The notes beneath the pieces are model-generated. The model was given only the letters and a program-made list of their open reading frames with translations, was not told the DNA's origin and made no database searches. This document shows, in pieces, positions 35,368 to 47,115 of a stretch of DNA of 64,000 nt (its first letter is position 1; each line of letters starts with the position of its first letter). A program made the position numbers and the translations under genes. Source of the stretch: Nicotiana tabacum (lineage: Eukaryota > Streptophyta > Magnoliopsida > Solanales > Solanaceae); NCBI RefSeq assembly GCF_000715075.1, contig NC_134103.1, forward strand, positions 75,331,519 through 75,395,518. Reading direction: 5' to 3'.

Positions 35368-37763
35368 GGACCTCACCAAATAGGTTAGTATAATTCAAAT
35401 CAGGAAAAGCTCACAGATACACTAGCTTCTTGTTAAATGTAACGCACGATTTCATGAGGAAGTTTTATGGAAATGCCGAGGTGTAAGGCCCGATCCCATC
35501 ATAATTTGTGCACTGCCGAGGGTTGAATGGCATGAACCATAGATGCATCTATTAAACTGCCGAGGCGAACGGCCCGCTCCCATGAGAGCGTAGTACATAA
35601 ATCCTGCCGAGGCGAACGTCCCGATCCCATTAGGATAAGAAGCTTAAACGGGTCCTTGACCCTACTCTTTAATAAACATGTGAGTTATAATTTTTTTTTA
35701 AGGAAAACCTTTCAATGAAAACGCATGGCGCGTGAGAAATCCGTAGGAGGAACACCATTATTCTGTGGCAAATCATGAAACTTATCAAATCTCTACAAAT
35801 GCGAGTCTATCACTCTACACATGTCTAGTCTCAAGTCGTAAAGCGAAATAAAGGAATTAAACGAGCAAGGATAACCCATATAATACAAGTATAGCATAGT
35901 GTGAACCTAAGTCTACCCGGACAATGACATGAATCTAGCTACGTATGGACTCTCGTCACCTCATGCGTACGTAGCCCCCGCAACAAGTAACACATATCAA
36001 TTTTAACACCTAGGGGGTAGTTTCCCCCTCACAGAGTTAGACATGAAATTTACTTCACTCCGAAGTTCCATAACCGGCTCCAAAACCCCTCTAACACCTC
36101 AACTCGATGCCCGCCTCTCCAAAGCTAGTCAAACAATGTGCAAACCAATAAAAATGCACTCTAATACTCATAACAAATCAATTTAGACAAATTCCCAACT
36201 TCGCTCGAAAAGTCGATAAAGCAACCCTCAGGCCCACGTGCCCAGATTCTGAAACTTTTCCAAGATAAACATTACCCATAACATTACGAACTCAAATATA
36301 TGATTTATTCTCAATTCCATGCCCAAATTCGTGGTCAATATCCAAAAATATAAATTTCTAGGTTTTTCTTCAAAATCCTAAATTTCTACTAATTTTCATG
36401 TTTAAATCCATTTAATTACCATATTTTTAACTTGAAATAGGTGAAAATCACTTACCTTGTGATTGATGCTGGAAATAGTGCTCCAAAATCGCTCCAAGAT
36501 CGGCTCCCATGGAGGAAATGAAATGAAAGATGGCCAAATTCCCGTTTTAAACTTCACTGCCCAGGTCCGCCCTTCTTCGCGATCGCGGAAAGACCATCGC
36601 GATTGCGAAGGCCAAAGAAACACTGCCTCCAATTTCCTCTTCGCGTTCGCGTCATCTTGGTCGCATTCGCGAACATTTGAGACCACCACCCTTCGCGTTC
36701 GTGAAGGCCAACTGCTCCAGGCCCCGCTCCCTCTTCCTTCTACGCGTTCGTGGCAGCTCTCTCGTGTTCGTGTAGGCTGTTCCAGACCCTCTTCCGCATT
36801 CGCGCCCCCCATGTCGCGTTCGCGATGAACAGCCATCAGCAGCCCAAAAATCCTCCCTTCGCGATCGCGGGACTCCCTTCGCGTTAGCGAAGAACAACAT
36901 CAGAACCAGCAACAGCAGCAGCCAAAACAGCCCAAAATGATCCGAAACCACCCCGAAATACACCCGAGGCCCACAGGGCCCCGTGCAACCACACCAATCA
37001 GTCCCATAACATAACACAAACTTGTTCGAGGCCTCAAATCATATCAAACAATATCGAAATCATGAATCGCACCCCAATTCGAGCTTAATGAACTTTAGAA
37101 CTTCTACATTTGATGCCGAAACCTATCAAATCACGCTAGATTGACCTCAAATTTTGCACACAAGTCGCCTTCGACATTACGGACCTACTCCAACTTCCGG
37201 AATTGGAATCCGGTCCCGATATCAAAAAGTCCACTCCCGGTCAAACTTCCCAAATCCTTCTAATTCCAACTTTCGCCAAATGGCCCCAAAATGACCTACG
37301 GACCTCGAAATCCACATCCGGACGCGCTCCTAAGACCAGAATCACCATACGGAGCTATTCCCATACTCGAAATACCAAACGTACACCGATAGCATTAAAA
37401 ATATACTTCGACCAAAATTTATGAAATTCTTCCAAAACGCCAACCTTCCACGATAGGCGTTGAAACGCTCCCGGGTCATCCAAAACCCGATCCAGACATA
37501 TGCCCAAGTCCAAAATTATCATACGAACCTGTTTGAACCTTCCAATCCCGATTCTAATGTCGTTTACTCAAAAATTAAATCTTAGTTAATTCTTCCAACT
37601 TAAAGCTTCCGAAATGAGAGTTTTCTTTCCAAATCAACTCTGAACTTTACGAAATTCAATTTCGACCACGTGCACAAGTCATAATACCTGAAGTGAAACT
37701 ACTCAAGGCCTCAAACCACCGAATGATGCGCTAGAGCTCAAAACGACCGGTTGGGTCGTTACA
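34590..37763 (-). repeat. 5' LTR of the LARD-like element
   Basis: The better preserved LTR. On the plus strand it starts TGTCACGACCC and ends GGGTCGTTACA, so its tips form an 11-bp near-perfect inverted repeat. It carries an expanded AT microsatellite at about 35285-35365. Its subrepeats at 35474-35630 and GC-rich TTCGCG region at 36560-36900 correspond to those of the other LTR. Confidence 0.9.
35234..35365. repeat. Expanded (AT)n microsatellite inside the 5' LTR
   Basis: GATATACAG repeats grade into about 40 uninterrupted AT units. The corresponding place in the other LTR (about 27962-27975) has only about seven AT units, so the expansion happened after insertion. Confidence 0.9.
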
Positions 37764-37768
37764 ACCGT

Positions 37769-39030
37769 AGTCAAAGGTAAGTTTTTCATGTGGCGCCTAA
37801 TTTTGCGTCACCCGTTGAATTTACACCCACTTTCATAAAAAAAGTTTAATTGATTCCTTTTAAGATAACTTAAGATACATACACTTTTCTCTTCTTCGTT
37901 GTGCTTCGAGTTTCTTCTTTTTTTTCTTAGTTACAAAATGAGTTTGTTAAATTTATTGCTATTTCGACAATTTGATGATTGAGATTTATTTTTATGATTC
38001 ACAAAAGTTATGTTTTAAATTTAAGCTCATTTGAAGTAGATTTGGGCATTGAATCGTGTATTGAATTGTTGAAAATTGATAAACAAGTTTATGTTTCAGA
38101 ATTTAAGATTCGAAATCTGAAGTTGCATTCAATAGATTGAACTACTTAAGATTCGAATTTCTGAAGTTGCATTTAAAAGATAGAAGAACTTCATATTTGA
38201 TTTCTGAAGTTGCATTGAAGAGATTAAACCACTTAAAATTCGTATTTCTAAAATTGTATTTGAAAGATAGAAGAACTTCATATTTGAATTCTGAAGTTGC
38301 ATTAAAGAAATTAAACTACTTCAAATCTGAGCAAATAATTGACTCAAACTTCAAATAATATTTATTCATATTTGCAAATGCTGCATATATGGAATTCTCA
38401 TTAATTGATGACCATTCTCTATAAACATCTTTACGAATGAAAGTTCTCAATAATATAATCGAACAATATCATAAACTCATAAATGTTGGTAGTATTTAGC
38501 TTGTATTTTCGTCTCGTTTTATTTGACTTAAATACGGATTAGAATGTAAAATAATTTTGGCCTGATATTTTTTTTTCCCCTTAACTTGTATGCAAATTTC
38601 TTTGACACATCACAGTTTTATGTGTAATATTCTCACCAATCCCTTTTCAATCAAATTAATTTTATTGGTAAGGTAGTTTCTCTGCAATTTTAAGAAGAGT
38701 AGTTTTTGTTTCATAAATTTTTAAAAATACTCGAATACAATTAAAGCAACTTATCTTTCATAATTTCAACTAAGATCTATGTTGGCCCCCGACTATCTGG
38801 TGTATCTTTTGTTTTAAGTTTGCTAAATATCTTTTTTTTCCGACTGAAAATTAAAATACGTATAGATAGAAACCAATTTCAGTTCATGTATTAAATGAGA
38901 ATTATTTAGAAGAAGACAATGATATTGTGTCTTAACATAGTCAGATTATCGTGGTTTCCTGAATTTGTTATTGACGGATAATAAATATGGGATCTCGTGA
39001 ATTTGTTATTTATGGATAAAAATAAAAAAT
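37769..39030. other. Intergenic with an 87-bp minisatellite
   Basis: No gene. An 87-bp unit (GATAGAAGAACTTCATATTTGA at 38179 and again at 38266) is repeated roughly two and a half times across 38098-38345. The period is a multiple of three, which produces a repetitive 73-codon open frame at 38137-38358 (LKDRRTSYL repeated). I regard that frame as a by-product. Confidence 0.6.
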
Positions 39031-39033
39031 CAA

Positions 39034-39720
39034 TCAAGTAAAAAAATAACAATTAATACTAACAAAGTTGCAACAGTCGCTGCTTCCAAAGTCAAATATT
39101 TGGAGTTTTATAGGAGTTCCAATAAGGTTTATGTCATCAACATATACGGCAAGTACAATAAATTCCGTTATTGTTTTCTTTATAAAAAAACATGGGCAAA
39201 TGACATCATTTATATAACCTTCCTTTAATAATAACAACTCACTAAGACGGTTATAACACATTGGTCCTGATTGCTTTAGACCATATAAAGATCTTTGCAA
39301 TTTGATTGAAAATATTTTTCGGGACTTTGAATTATGTGTGCCAGGCATTTTAAATCCTTCTGAAATTTTCATGTATATCTCATTATCAAGTGAGCCGTAA
39401 AGGTAGGTTGTAACCACATCCATTAAATGCATGTCAAGCTTTTTATGGACAGCAAAACTAATGAGATAACGGAATATTATAACATCCATAACAGGGTGAA
39501 TATGTCTCTTCATAATCGACACCAGACCTTTGTGAAAATCCTTGTACAACAAGGCGTGCCTTATATCTTTGTACCTCATTTTTCACATTCCTCTTGCGTA
39601 CAAAGATCCATTTATAGCCAACATGCTTAACACCATTAGGTGTTTGGACTACAGGCCTAAAAACTTCATGTTTTGCAAGTGAATTCAACTCTGATTGGAT
39701 TGCTTCTTGCCATTTTGGTC
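39034..39720 (-). pseudogene. Copia reverse transcriptase fragment
   Basis: The N-terminal part, GYKWIFVRKRNVKNEVQRYK then ARLVVQGFSQRSGVDYEETYSP, is in one frame (39458-39688). The rest is in another (39034-39579), with LMDVVTTYLYGSLDNEIYM, LQRSLYGLKQSGPMCYNRL and the catalytic YVDDINLIGT. The frame change near 39500 disrupts the gene. The C-terminal side ends abruptly. Confidence 0.9.
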
Positions 39721-40139
39721 AGTCACGCCTTTGTCGACATTCTCTAACAGATAGAGGTTCAAGATCCTTACTATGTTGCATAATGATAGGTGCAACATTA
39801 TATGCAAAGACATAATCCACCACTATATTCAATCGATTCAAATTCATCTCAATATCGATTGAGTTTATTGATAGTTCCTTATTTGCTTGAGTCTCAGGAT
39901 CAGCGGTTTCCTCATGATTCTTAGAATATATTAAATCGTGGATTTCTTCGTAAGATTCTTTCATAGTGTCATTTTGATCATTTATTTTCCTTTTTCTAGG
40001 ATTTCGATCCTTAGAACCTAATGGTCTACCACGTTTTAGGCGTGCTTTTGACTCATTAGCTATGACACTAGAAGATTGTCCAACAGGGACATCAATACGG
40101 ATTGGAACATTCTCTGCAGGGATATGTGATTTTGTTATC

Positions 40140-40900
40140 CTTTTTCAAATCCGTAAATGCATCTGGCATTTGATTTGCTATTTTCTGCAAATGAATAATC
40201 TTTTTCACAAATAGAGGTACGTGGATCAAGATGAGATAATGATGGATTTTTTTCCACAAATTTTCTCATTTGGTTTCACCATTTTCTCCCCCTAATTTTG
40301 GGGGAAATGTCTCATCGAATCGATAATCTGCAAATCGAGGAGTGAACAAATCTCCCATTAATGTTTCGAGGTAGCGAATAATGGAGGGCGATTCAAACCT
40401 AATATACATTCATAACCTTCTTTGGGTACCCATCTTGGTGTGATATGGTTGTGCTACATGCACATATACTACACATCCAAAAATTCTTAAATGGGATTAT
40501 CAAGTCTACTAGACTTAATTAGATTATCGGAAAACTGTGCCCTTAATCGAATTATTTGTGCCATTAATTTTGCAAAGGCGAGGTTGCGATATGATAATAG
40601 GCATACATGAGACCATACAGAAGATGCATCTATTAAGACTATAAAATATCTAAATGACCCACTAGGTGGGTGAATAGGTCCATAAAAGTCTCCTTGTATA
40701 CGTTCTAAAAATGCAGGGGACTCAATCCCAACCTTTGTTGGTGATGGTCTAATAATTAATTTGCCTTGATAACAAGAAGTGCAAGAAAATTAATCATTTA
40801 AAAGAATCTTTAAATTCTTTAGTAGATGCCCATTTGAGTTTTCTACAATCCGTCTCATCATAATTGATCTAGGATGGTACAAAAGTATGGGAATTAATAA
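40140..40900 (-). pseudogene. Copia integrase fragment
   Basis: Reading the minus strand with frame changes gives FLERIQGDFYGPIHPPSGSF, then FIVLIDASSVWSHVCLLS and FAKLMAQIIRLRAQF. This is the copia integrase catalytic core and its linker. Downstream, towards 40430, comes the C-terminal KNFWMC / GYPKEGYECILGL-like segment. It is broken by several stops, so no intact frame exceeds a few dozen codons. Confidence 0.75.
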
Positions 40901-42239
40901 CCTTTTGGTTTACGTTAGAATGTACCTCAATTGCACTAATTCTTATCCAATACATGCCACAAGATAAAGATGAGAACTTCTCAATAACCCTTTTATGGCC
41001 AGAGACATTCTTGGTAAAGATGAGATATTCAAGATTATTCTCATCTATTGTCTCAATATGATATCCATTTCAGCGGATATCCTTAAAACTCAACAAGTTC
41101 CTCTTAGACTTGGAGGAGAACATTGCATTATCTATGATAAATATTGTTCCCCTAGGCAGAGTTATAGTAGCACTTCTAGAGCCTTCAATTAGATTACTAC
41201 TATCAGAAATTGTAGTAACATGTGCCTTACACATAATTAAATGAGAGAAATATTTCTTCTCTTTGAATATTGTATGTGTCGTATATGAATCGATTAAACA
41301 AATATTTTAACAATTAAACTTTGATCTAAGTTTGCTTGTGGAATTTTGATACTGGGGTCGGATTCCAATTTCAGAAGTTAGAGTAGGCCTGTAATGTTGA
41401 ATACGGCTTGTGTGCAAAATATGAGGTCAATCGGACGTGGTTTGATAGGTTTCGGCATCGGTTGTGTAAATATGAAGTTTCAAGTTCATTAAGTTTGAAT
41501 TGGAGGGTGATTCGTGATTTTAGCATATTTATTTACATGTATAACTTTATAGAAACTTATATGTTTAGAAGGGTACAACCTAAAAAAAAAATGCTGTCAT
41601 ACATTAGTACACAAAAACATAGGACAGTCACTATGTTAAAAAAATAAAAAATAAGCGTCACAAGTGTTATTTAAAAGAAAAATAGCAGTAGATGTAGGGG
41701 CAATCGGTTTCAGTGTCTAATATACAGAAGAATTAGCATAGTATAAAGTACTTATTCGTAATAGAGAAGGAATACCATTCCTTCTTATTTTTCTTTTACA
41801 CTAGATGCTCTACTGAATAGAGCTAGCACAGTGTTCCTTCCTTATAATAGAGTAAGATTATTCAATTGTTTCAAGTTACTTCTTGTACCTTATTCATTTT
41901 GAACTATTAATGGTTTCTAGTTAAAAAAATTTAAGCTACTCATTTTGAGCTTTTCACTTTAACAGTCAAAGCCATATTTTCTTGTCGGTCTTTTAATAAG
42001 ATCAATATAAGTAGTAAGATTCAAACTCAGTAAACTTTGAAGGCAAAGTGTCGTAGTGCATCTGTTAGCAAATAACAAGCAGACTAAAACCAATAATTTT
42101 ATTAAATGTAGTATTGTACTAATTCGACATACTGATTAATTCTTATTGCAAGACTACTACTCATGTAAAAAAATATGATTACATGATATTTATTCACTAG
42201 CTACTACGAATAGGCAAAAATAAAAATCAAACTACTCAA

Positions 42240-43328
42240 TCATTTTTGACCACAGATCCATCACCGATCAAATGGTCTATTTTTCCATCAGGGTGCTCAA
42301 AAAAGTCTGTCACATCCAAGTGGGTGATGTCAAATTCATTGTCAGAGACAAAATTTACTTCAGGGCCTTTATTCTTTAGAGATGCTTGATAAAACTCAAC
42401 CAAATATCTTGGTGTACGATAAATATTTGCCCAATGCCCTTTTCCACTCCAACGATAGCATTCAGTTTCTGAACTCTTTGCTTTTGTTTTCTCATCTTTC
42501 CTTTTTCACTTTTGGTGGTTATTTTTCTTTGGGGGGTGATTAACACCAGAAAAAAATTCTTCCTTGACCACGACCATGAACAGGGCCACGACCTTTTCCA
42601 CGCTTAGTATAATAGGAATTCACCTCATCCACTTCTGGCAATGGTATAGACCCAGTGGGTCGATTTTCGTGATTTCTCATGAGTAAGTCATTGTTTCGTT
42701 CAGCCACAAGAATGAGAGAAACCAACTCAGAGTATTTCTTAAAACCTTTCTCTTTGTACTGCTGTTGCAGGACCATATTGAAGGCATGAAACGTTGTGAA
42801 CATTTTTTCAAGCATATCATAGTCAGTGATACTATCTCCACAGAGTTTCAATTTAGAAGTAATTCTGAATATTGTAGAATTGTATTCAGAAACAGACTTA
42901 AAGTATTGGAGTCTCACATGAGCCCAATCATATCATCTCCACAGAGTTTCAATTTAGAAGTAATTCTGAATATTGTAGAATTGTATTCAGAAACAGACTT
43001 AAAGTATTGGAGTCTCACATGAGCCCAATCATATCATGCTTGTAAAAGAGTGACCAACGTTAAGTTAGTAATATCTTTCCTTTAAGTCATTCCACAAAAC
43101 AAGGGGATCTTTGATTATGAGATATTCTATTTTCAACCTTTCATCAAGGTGATGACGCAAGAAAATTAAGGCCTTAGCATAGTCTTGGGTAGATGCTTTA
43201 TTTTTATTTTTAATGGCATTTTCAAGACCCATTGCATCTAAATGTATTTCGGCATCTAACACCCATGACATATAGTTCTTGCCCGGAATTTCAAGGGCAA
43301 CGAACTTTCTTTTCATAATATCAGTCAT
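42240..43328 (-). pseudogene. Copia gag (UBN2-type), broken by a 101-bp duplication
   Basis: The frame starts MTDIMKRKFVALEIPGKNYM at 43328 and continues WVLDAEIHLDAMGLENAIK to DLKERYY. It resumes at 42917 with RLQYFKSVSEYNSTIFRITS through EVDEVNSYYTKRGKGRGPVH. A zinc-knuckle-like remnant (CYRWSGKGHW) lies near 42440. A perfect 101-bp tandem duplication (42834-42934 and 42935-43035) shifts the frame between the first two parts. Confidence 0.85.
42834..43035. repeat. Perfect 101-bp tandem duplication in copia gag
   Basis: Two adjacent copies starting ATCTCCACAGAGTTTCAATT show no difference by eye. The length is not a multiple of three. Identity within an otherwise decayed element suggests the duplication is recent. 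Confidence 0.9.
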
Positions 43329-43583
43329 AATTAAAAGAGGAGGAGAAATTATACCTTAGTCTTCTCAAAGAGCTTTTTGAGACGATAGAGTCTTGTGCCA
43401 ATAAAAGAAGAAGAACAATATTGTAGAGAAAAAAGAGAGAGAATTCTTATTAATTTTGGGATTAATAACTATGGAATAGAACCCCTCTCTTTATAGGGAA
43501 AGAATGATTTAGCCACAAAGTAACTATCTTTAGAATCTCTCTAAAATATAGTCATTCACCTTAAATAAAATTATATTTATAAC

Positions 43584-43623
43584 AAAAAGCAATAAGTTGG
43601 GCAACCCCAACTTATTGCTTTTT
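43584..43623. repeat. Perfect 18-bp hairpin next to the copia LTR
   Basis: Arms AAAAAGCAATAAGTTGGG and CCCAACTTATTGCTTTTT are separated by the 4-nt loop CAAC. It begins exactly where the copia LTR ends. It may belong to a MITE tip that continues to about 43690. Confidence 0.8.
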
Positions 43624-43689
43624 GGCTTAAAAACTATTTCTGCTGAAAAGCGACTTTTTTAAGTCATTCCAAATAGGCTATTAGTCACA

Positions 43690-44319
43690 TGTAACTTAAA
43701 CCATCAATTAAATTTTTTAAATTGTCTATTGAAAAAAGCCAACTTCATTATCAATTATGTATATATCAGTTTAAGTATTTCTTTTGCCAGAATAATTGGT
43801 TACCATAAAAGGGGAAAGTTTTCAATATCAAACGAACAAGCATTTGATAATATAAAAAGATCACCGAAAGTATAAGTATGATAAATAAACAAGCCGAACC
43901 ATAAATGGTCATAGCATTTGAAAATTAAAAAAAACCACTCCTTAATGTATTACAAGTCCAACAAGACAATCACAATGAATTTCTCCTGAGTATATTTTTG
44001 TATATACCTTTATAACTTCTTTGTTGAATAAGTACATATATTTAATACTAACAGAATTATTTAAACTTGTATTTCTATTTTACCGTTACATATAGTTTAA
44101 GCTTTAAGATTTAAGTTTCATCAACCAAACTTTATTTAAGTATTAGGAAGAGGCGGACACCATTCAACACCTAGGATGAGATTGAACTAAGGATTTTTTT
44201 TTAAAGACAAACAATAAACTAAAAAATCTTATACAATTAGTTGAATGGATTCAATATTTATCTTTGCTTGTCAATAAACTAGTAGGGATAGCCCGAGCTT
44301 TGCCCGGGCCCAACTTGAA
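43690..44319. other. Intergenic, nothing assigned
   Basis: AT-rich, no gene. 44277-44310 carries a GATAGCCCGAGCTTTGCCCG sequence similar to that at 27280-27300, suggesting a shared repeat family. Confidence 0.4.
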
Positions 44320-44329
44320 CAACCTATAT

Positions 44330-44794
44330 GTAAAAATAGTACGAGTTAGCCAGTTTTCGGGCTGATAATTGAAAAATAGCCAGCGTTTGCAAAGTCATTA
44401 AAAAATAGCCATTATTTTGTTGCAACACGGACCGGTCCAGCATAATATACTGGAGATTGGTGCACCTGTGTATGAACTTTCAGCATATTATGCTGGAACT
44501 CTAACACGCGGAAAGTTGCAGCATAATATACTGGAGATTGGAGCACCTGTGTATGAACTTCCAGCATATTATGCTGGACCGATATATTATACTGGAACTC
44601 CAGTATATTATGTTGGAGTTCCTGTATATTATACTGAAACTCCAGTATATTATGCTGGAATATTTTTCGGATTTTGAACAGTGTTTTCGTTCAGATTTAT
44701 CTTTACATGAAAAGTGAGTAAATTTCGATTACTTTTGAAATTGTGACTATTTTTCAATTATCACTTGTAAATCTGGCTATTTTTCAATTTCTCC
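44330..44794. mobile_element. Mutator-like MITE with palindromic subrepeats (465 bp)
   Basis: A perfect 10-bp duplication CAACCTATAT flanks it (44320-44329 and 44795-44804), in the 9-10 bp range of Mutator-type transposons. The ends share inverted AAAAATAG and AGCCAG motifs with poor overall similarity. Inside, an 81-bp unit with core CAGCATAATATACTGGAG is repeated at 44438 and 44519. It is followed by a series of palindromes such as CCAGCATATTATGCTGG and CCAGTATATTATG. The open frame at 44417-44677 is a translation of these repeats. Confidence 0.7.
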
Positions 44795-44804
44795 CAACCT
44801 ATAT

Positions 44805-46390
44805 TGTTTCCTTATACGTTGTGTTACTTCTGATTCTCACCGTAATATTTCGACTTTCTCTTGAGAGAGGTCTCACTAATTTTTCAAATTCTTTGTCATG
44901 ATTTTTTGTAAGTACCAAATAGAAATATAAAAAATACTACTATTGTAAATAAATATACAGTGACAATATCTGCAAAGACCCAAAAGCAAATCGCACAAAG
45001 TGTTTTATCCTTTGACTTTTAAATTTCAGTTTTCAATATTATATAAGTTCGTCAAAAAGTAAATCGAGCTGAGCGTGTTGTGAACTAAATCATCAGAAAG
45101 GAAAGACCCTGTGTCCAGAAAGTGCGAGCCTAGTTGATCCGCACGGAGTTAAAAGGAGTAGCCATGAAAATATTTATGATCATTTTTATTTCAAAAATAA
45201 GTTGATAACAGTATTGCTTAAGCAGAATCAAGTGAAACTTTATTAAAATATTAGTAGATGAATAGCATAACTTATGTAAATACAAGTATTGATAATGAGC
45301 GAAGGAGCATACCAATTTACATTTGATAACTTTAGTGAACTTGGTAAAACTATATCTCAAGAAGACTGCCCAAGATTAAGTACATGCCACCTCTATTAAT
45401 ATTTGCAGATGTAAGCCATTTCTTCTCAGAAAAAGTATGTAATTGTATCTCGCAAAGAACTCGTCGTATAGAGAACACATACTAACAGGAAAACTCTATC
45501 AATATGAGAAGACTATCCATAAGTACGTTAGTCAACATATTCAAAGACACTTTTTTTTTTCCCTAAATCAAGTTACAATCAGAGGACTCTTAGTTAGGTC
45601 TCTTAGTTTACTGGAAAATTATACTTTTAACTCCTTTGTTTCACCTTTCACCATTCCTTCTTATTTGTACAAGACCTTTTAGTTGGCGAGTTTGTATCTT
45701 TGTGTCAAAGGAATAAGCTTTACTAACTGAACTTTTTCAATGCAGTCAAATTCGTCCATAACTTGCACTAATCAAGTGACTTATCAAAAACTCTTCTTAT
45801 GTGTCAAAACAACAGCAACAGCTAGTTTGAGTGTGAACTCCTTGACGGTTTTATATGAGTGTGAACTTCAGCTAACAAATGGAGCAACTATAAAGTATCC
45901 TACATAACTGATATGTCTTCTTACGCAGAAAATTTACTTGCCAAATGAAAACATCAAGGCCATTTAACAATTGTCGTCTAATATTTTTTTACAATACAAA
46001 TGAAAAGAATGCGGGTAAGAAATAACTTCTTCTGTATCTTATGCCATCGCAACAGTATCTGAAAATAAAAACACCAACTAACTTTAGTTATGGCCACTAA
46101 GCTTGGAAAGTAGGTAAGGAACCCAAATTCGATGTTTCAAAATTTCGCTCTGCAATAATAGCTGCCACAATACTTTTTGCAGTCCTGCAGATAACCTATT
46201 TATACAGAATAGTTTACACAAGCTAGTTACCTAAGATACTATGAGAAGGAAATTTAAAACATTGTTAAGAAATGGAGAGTATGTTGTCCAGATAAGGCCA
46301 CATGTGCTCAAGAAATTTATCGAGTCAGTCCAGCTTCAGCAACATATAAAGATAATAATTATGTATACATAACTAAGCAACTCTAAAGAT
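44805..46390. other. Intergenic, nothing assigned
   Basis: AT-rich DNA without supported genes, RNA genes or clear repeats. It would include the 3' UTR of the minus-strand trace described next, if that is a gene. Confidence 0.4.
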
Positions 46391-46395
46391 GCAGG

Positions 46396-47115
46396 TTAAA
46401 CATGTAACTGAATATATACACGGTCATTATCCGGACAATAAACCCAACCAGTAATTTCAGGAAGTAATTGCTGCAAGCTTTGAGAATCTTGCTCGACCAA
46501 TGGATGAATAGCAGGTCCTGATAGAGTAAATGAAAACTATTAATTGTTTTCAAAGGTGTTGATTGTGTAAAATAGAAAATATTATCTCTTCCAATGATAA
46601 AAGTGCAGAAGTGAGACATGAAATATATCAATGAGCAAGAAGGAGACATAAGTTAAATATGAGCAAAGTTCTACCGTTTCACCAACATGGCTACTAACTG
46701 ACATATATTAAAGTACTCAACCTTTCATACCTTTAAGATAGTAATTAGAAATAGTAGTTTGGTCCTGAATGTTTATTTTAATTTGAGCAATTCATAGACA
46801 CTCTTGTTTATACCCAACCAGAAGGGCTAACTAAACAACTCAGATTATCCAAATCTTTACTTTGGGACAAATAATGAAAAAAAATCAAAGCTCTATAATT
46901 TACAGGTTATACATTAAAGACTACAGTCTGATTATCAGTTTATTGAAGTTCAGTGAAGTCAAACTTATAAACCTTCAAACAATAGAGCCGTAGTAAAAGA
47001 TCCAACACGATAGATCAGAAAACTAACTTTTTTAACTATGCGCTTACCTTGAAAAAGCAAAACGGAGCAGTGAAGAACATCATCGAAGTCGTGAAGATGA
47101 ACAAACAGTTTTGAA
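46396..47115 (-). CDS. Possible two-exon 3' gene fragment, unknown function
   Basis: Two minus-strand pieces look coding and splice in phase. One is 47115-47048, reading KLFVHLHDFDDVLHCSVLLFQ and ending at CAAG|GTAAGC. The other is 46517-46396, starting after TATCAG and reading GPAIHPLVEQDSQSLQQLLP, then EITGWVYCPDNDRVYIQLHV and a stop. A codon is split correctly across the junction. An upstream stop (TAA at 47120-47118) means the first exon needs an acceptor close to 47116, or more exons to the right. I do not recognise the family. A diverged copy of the first exon with a disrupted frame lies near 48122-48210, so this could be a gene with an alternative exon or a decaying pseudogene. Confidence 0.3.

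Larger units (their letters stand above)
27307..37763 (-). mobile_element. LARD-like LTR retrotransposon (10.46 kb), non-autonomous
   Basis: Two direct repeats of about 3.1 kb (27307-30400 and 34590-37763) bound a 4.19-kb interior. Transcription runs on the minus strand, as shown by a primer binding site just inside the right-hand (5') LTR and a purine tract just inside the left-hand (3') LTR. The interior has no gag, protease, integrase or reverse transcriptase; the longest frame is about 130 codons and featureless. Long LTRs with a non-coding interior fit a Large Retrotransposon Derivative mobilised in trans. The flanks CCCAT (27302-27306) and ACCGT (37764-37768) match at only three of five bases, so the target duplication is decayed or lost. 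Confidence 0.88.
39034..43584 (-). mobile_element. Decayed, 3'-truncated Ty1/copia retrotransposon
   Basis: On the minus strand the order is 5' LTR remnant (43584 to about 43350), gag (43328 to about 42240), integrase (about 40900-40140) and reverse transcriptase (about 39720-39040). GAG-INT-RT order identifies copia. The sequence stops within the reverse transcriptase after YVDDINLIGT; RNase H, polypurine tract and 3' LTR are absent. Many stops and frame changes are present. The LTR begins TGTTATAAAT at 43584 and has a TATA-like CTTTATAGGG (plus-strand reading) near 43490. Confidence 0.88.
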
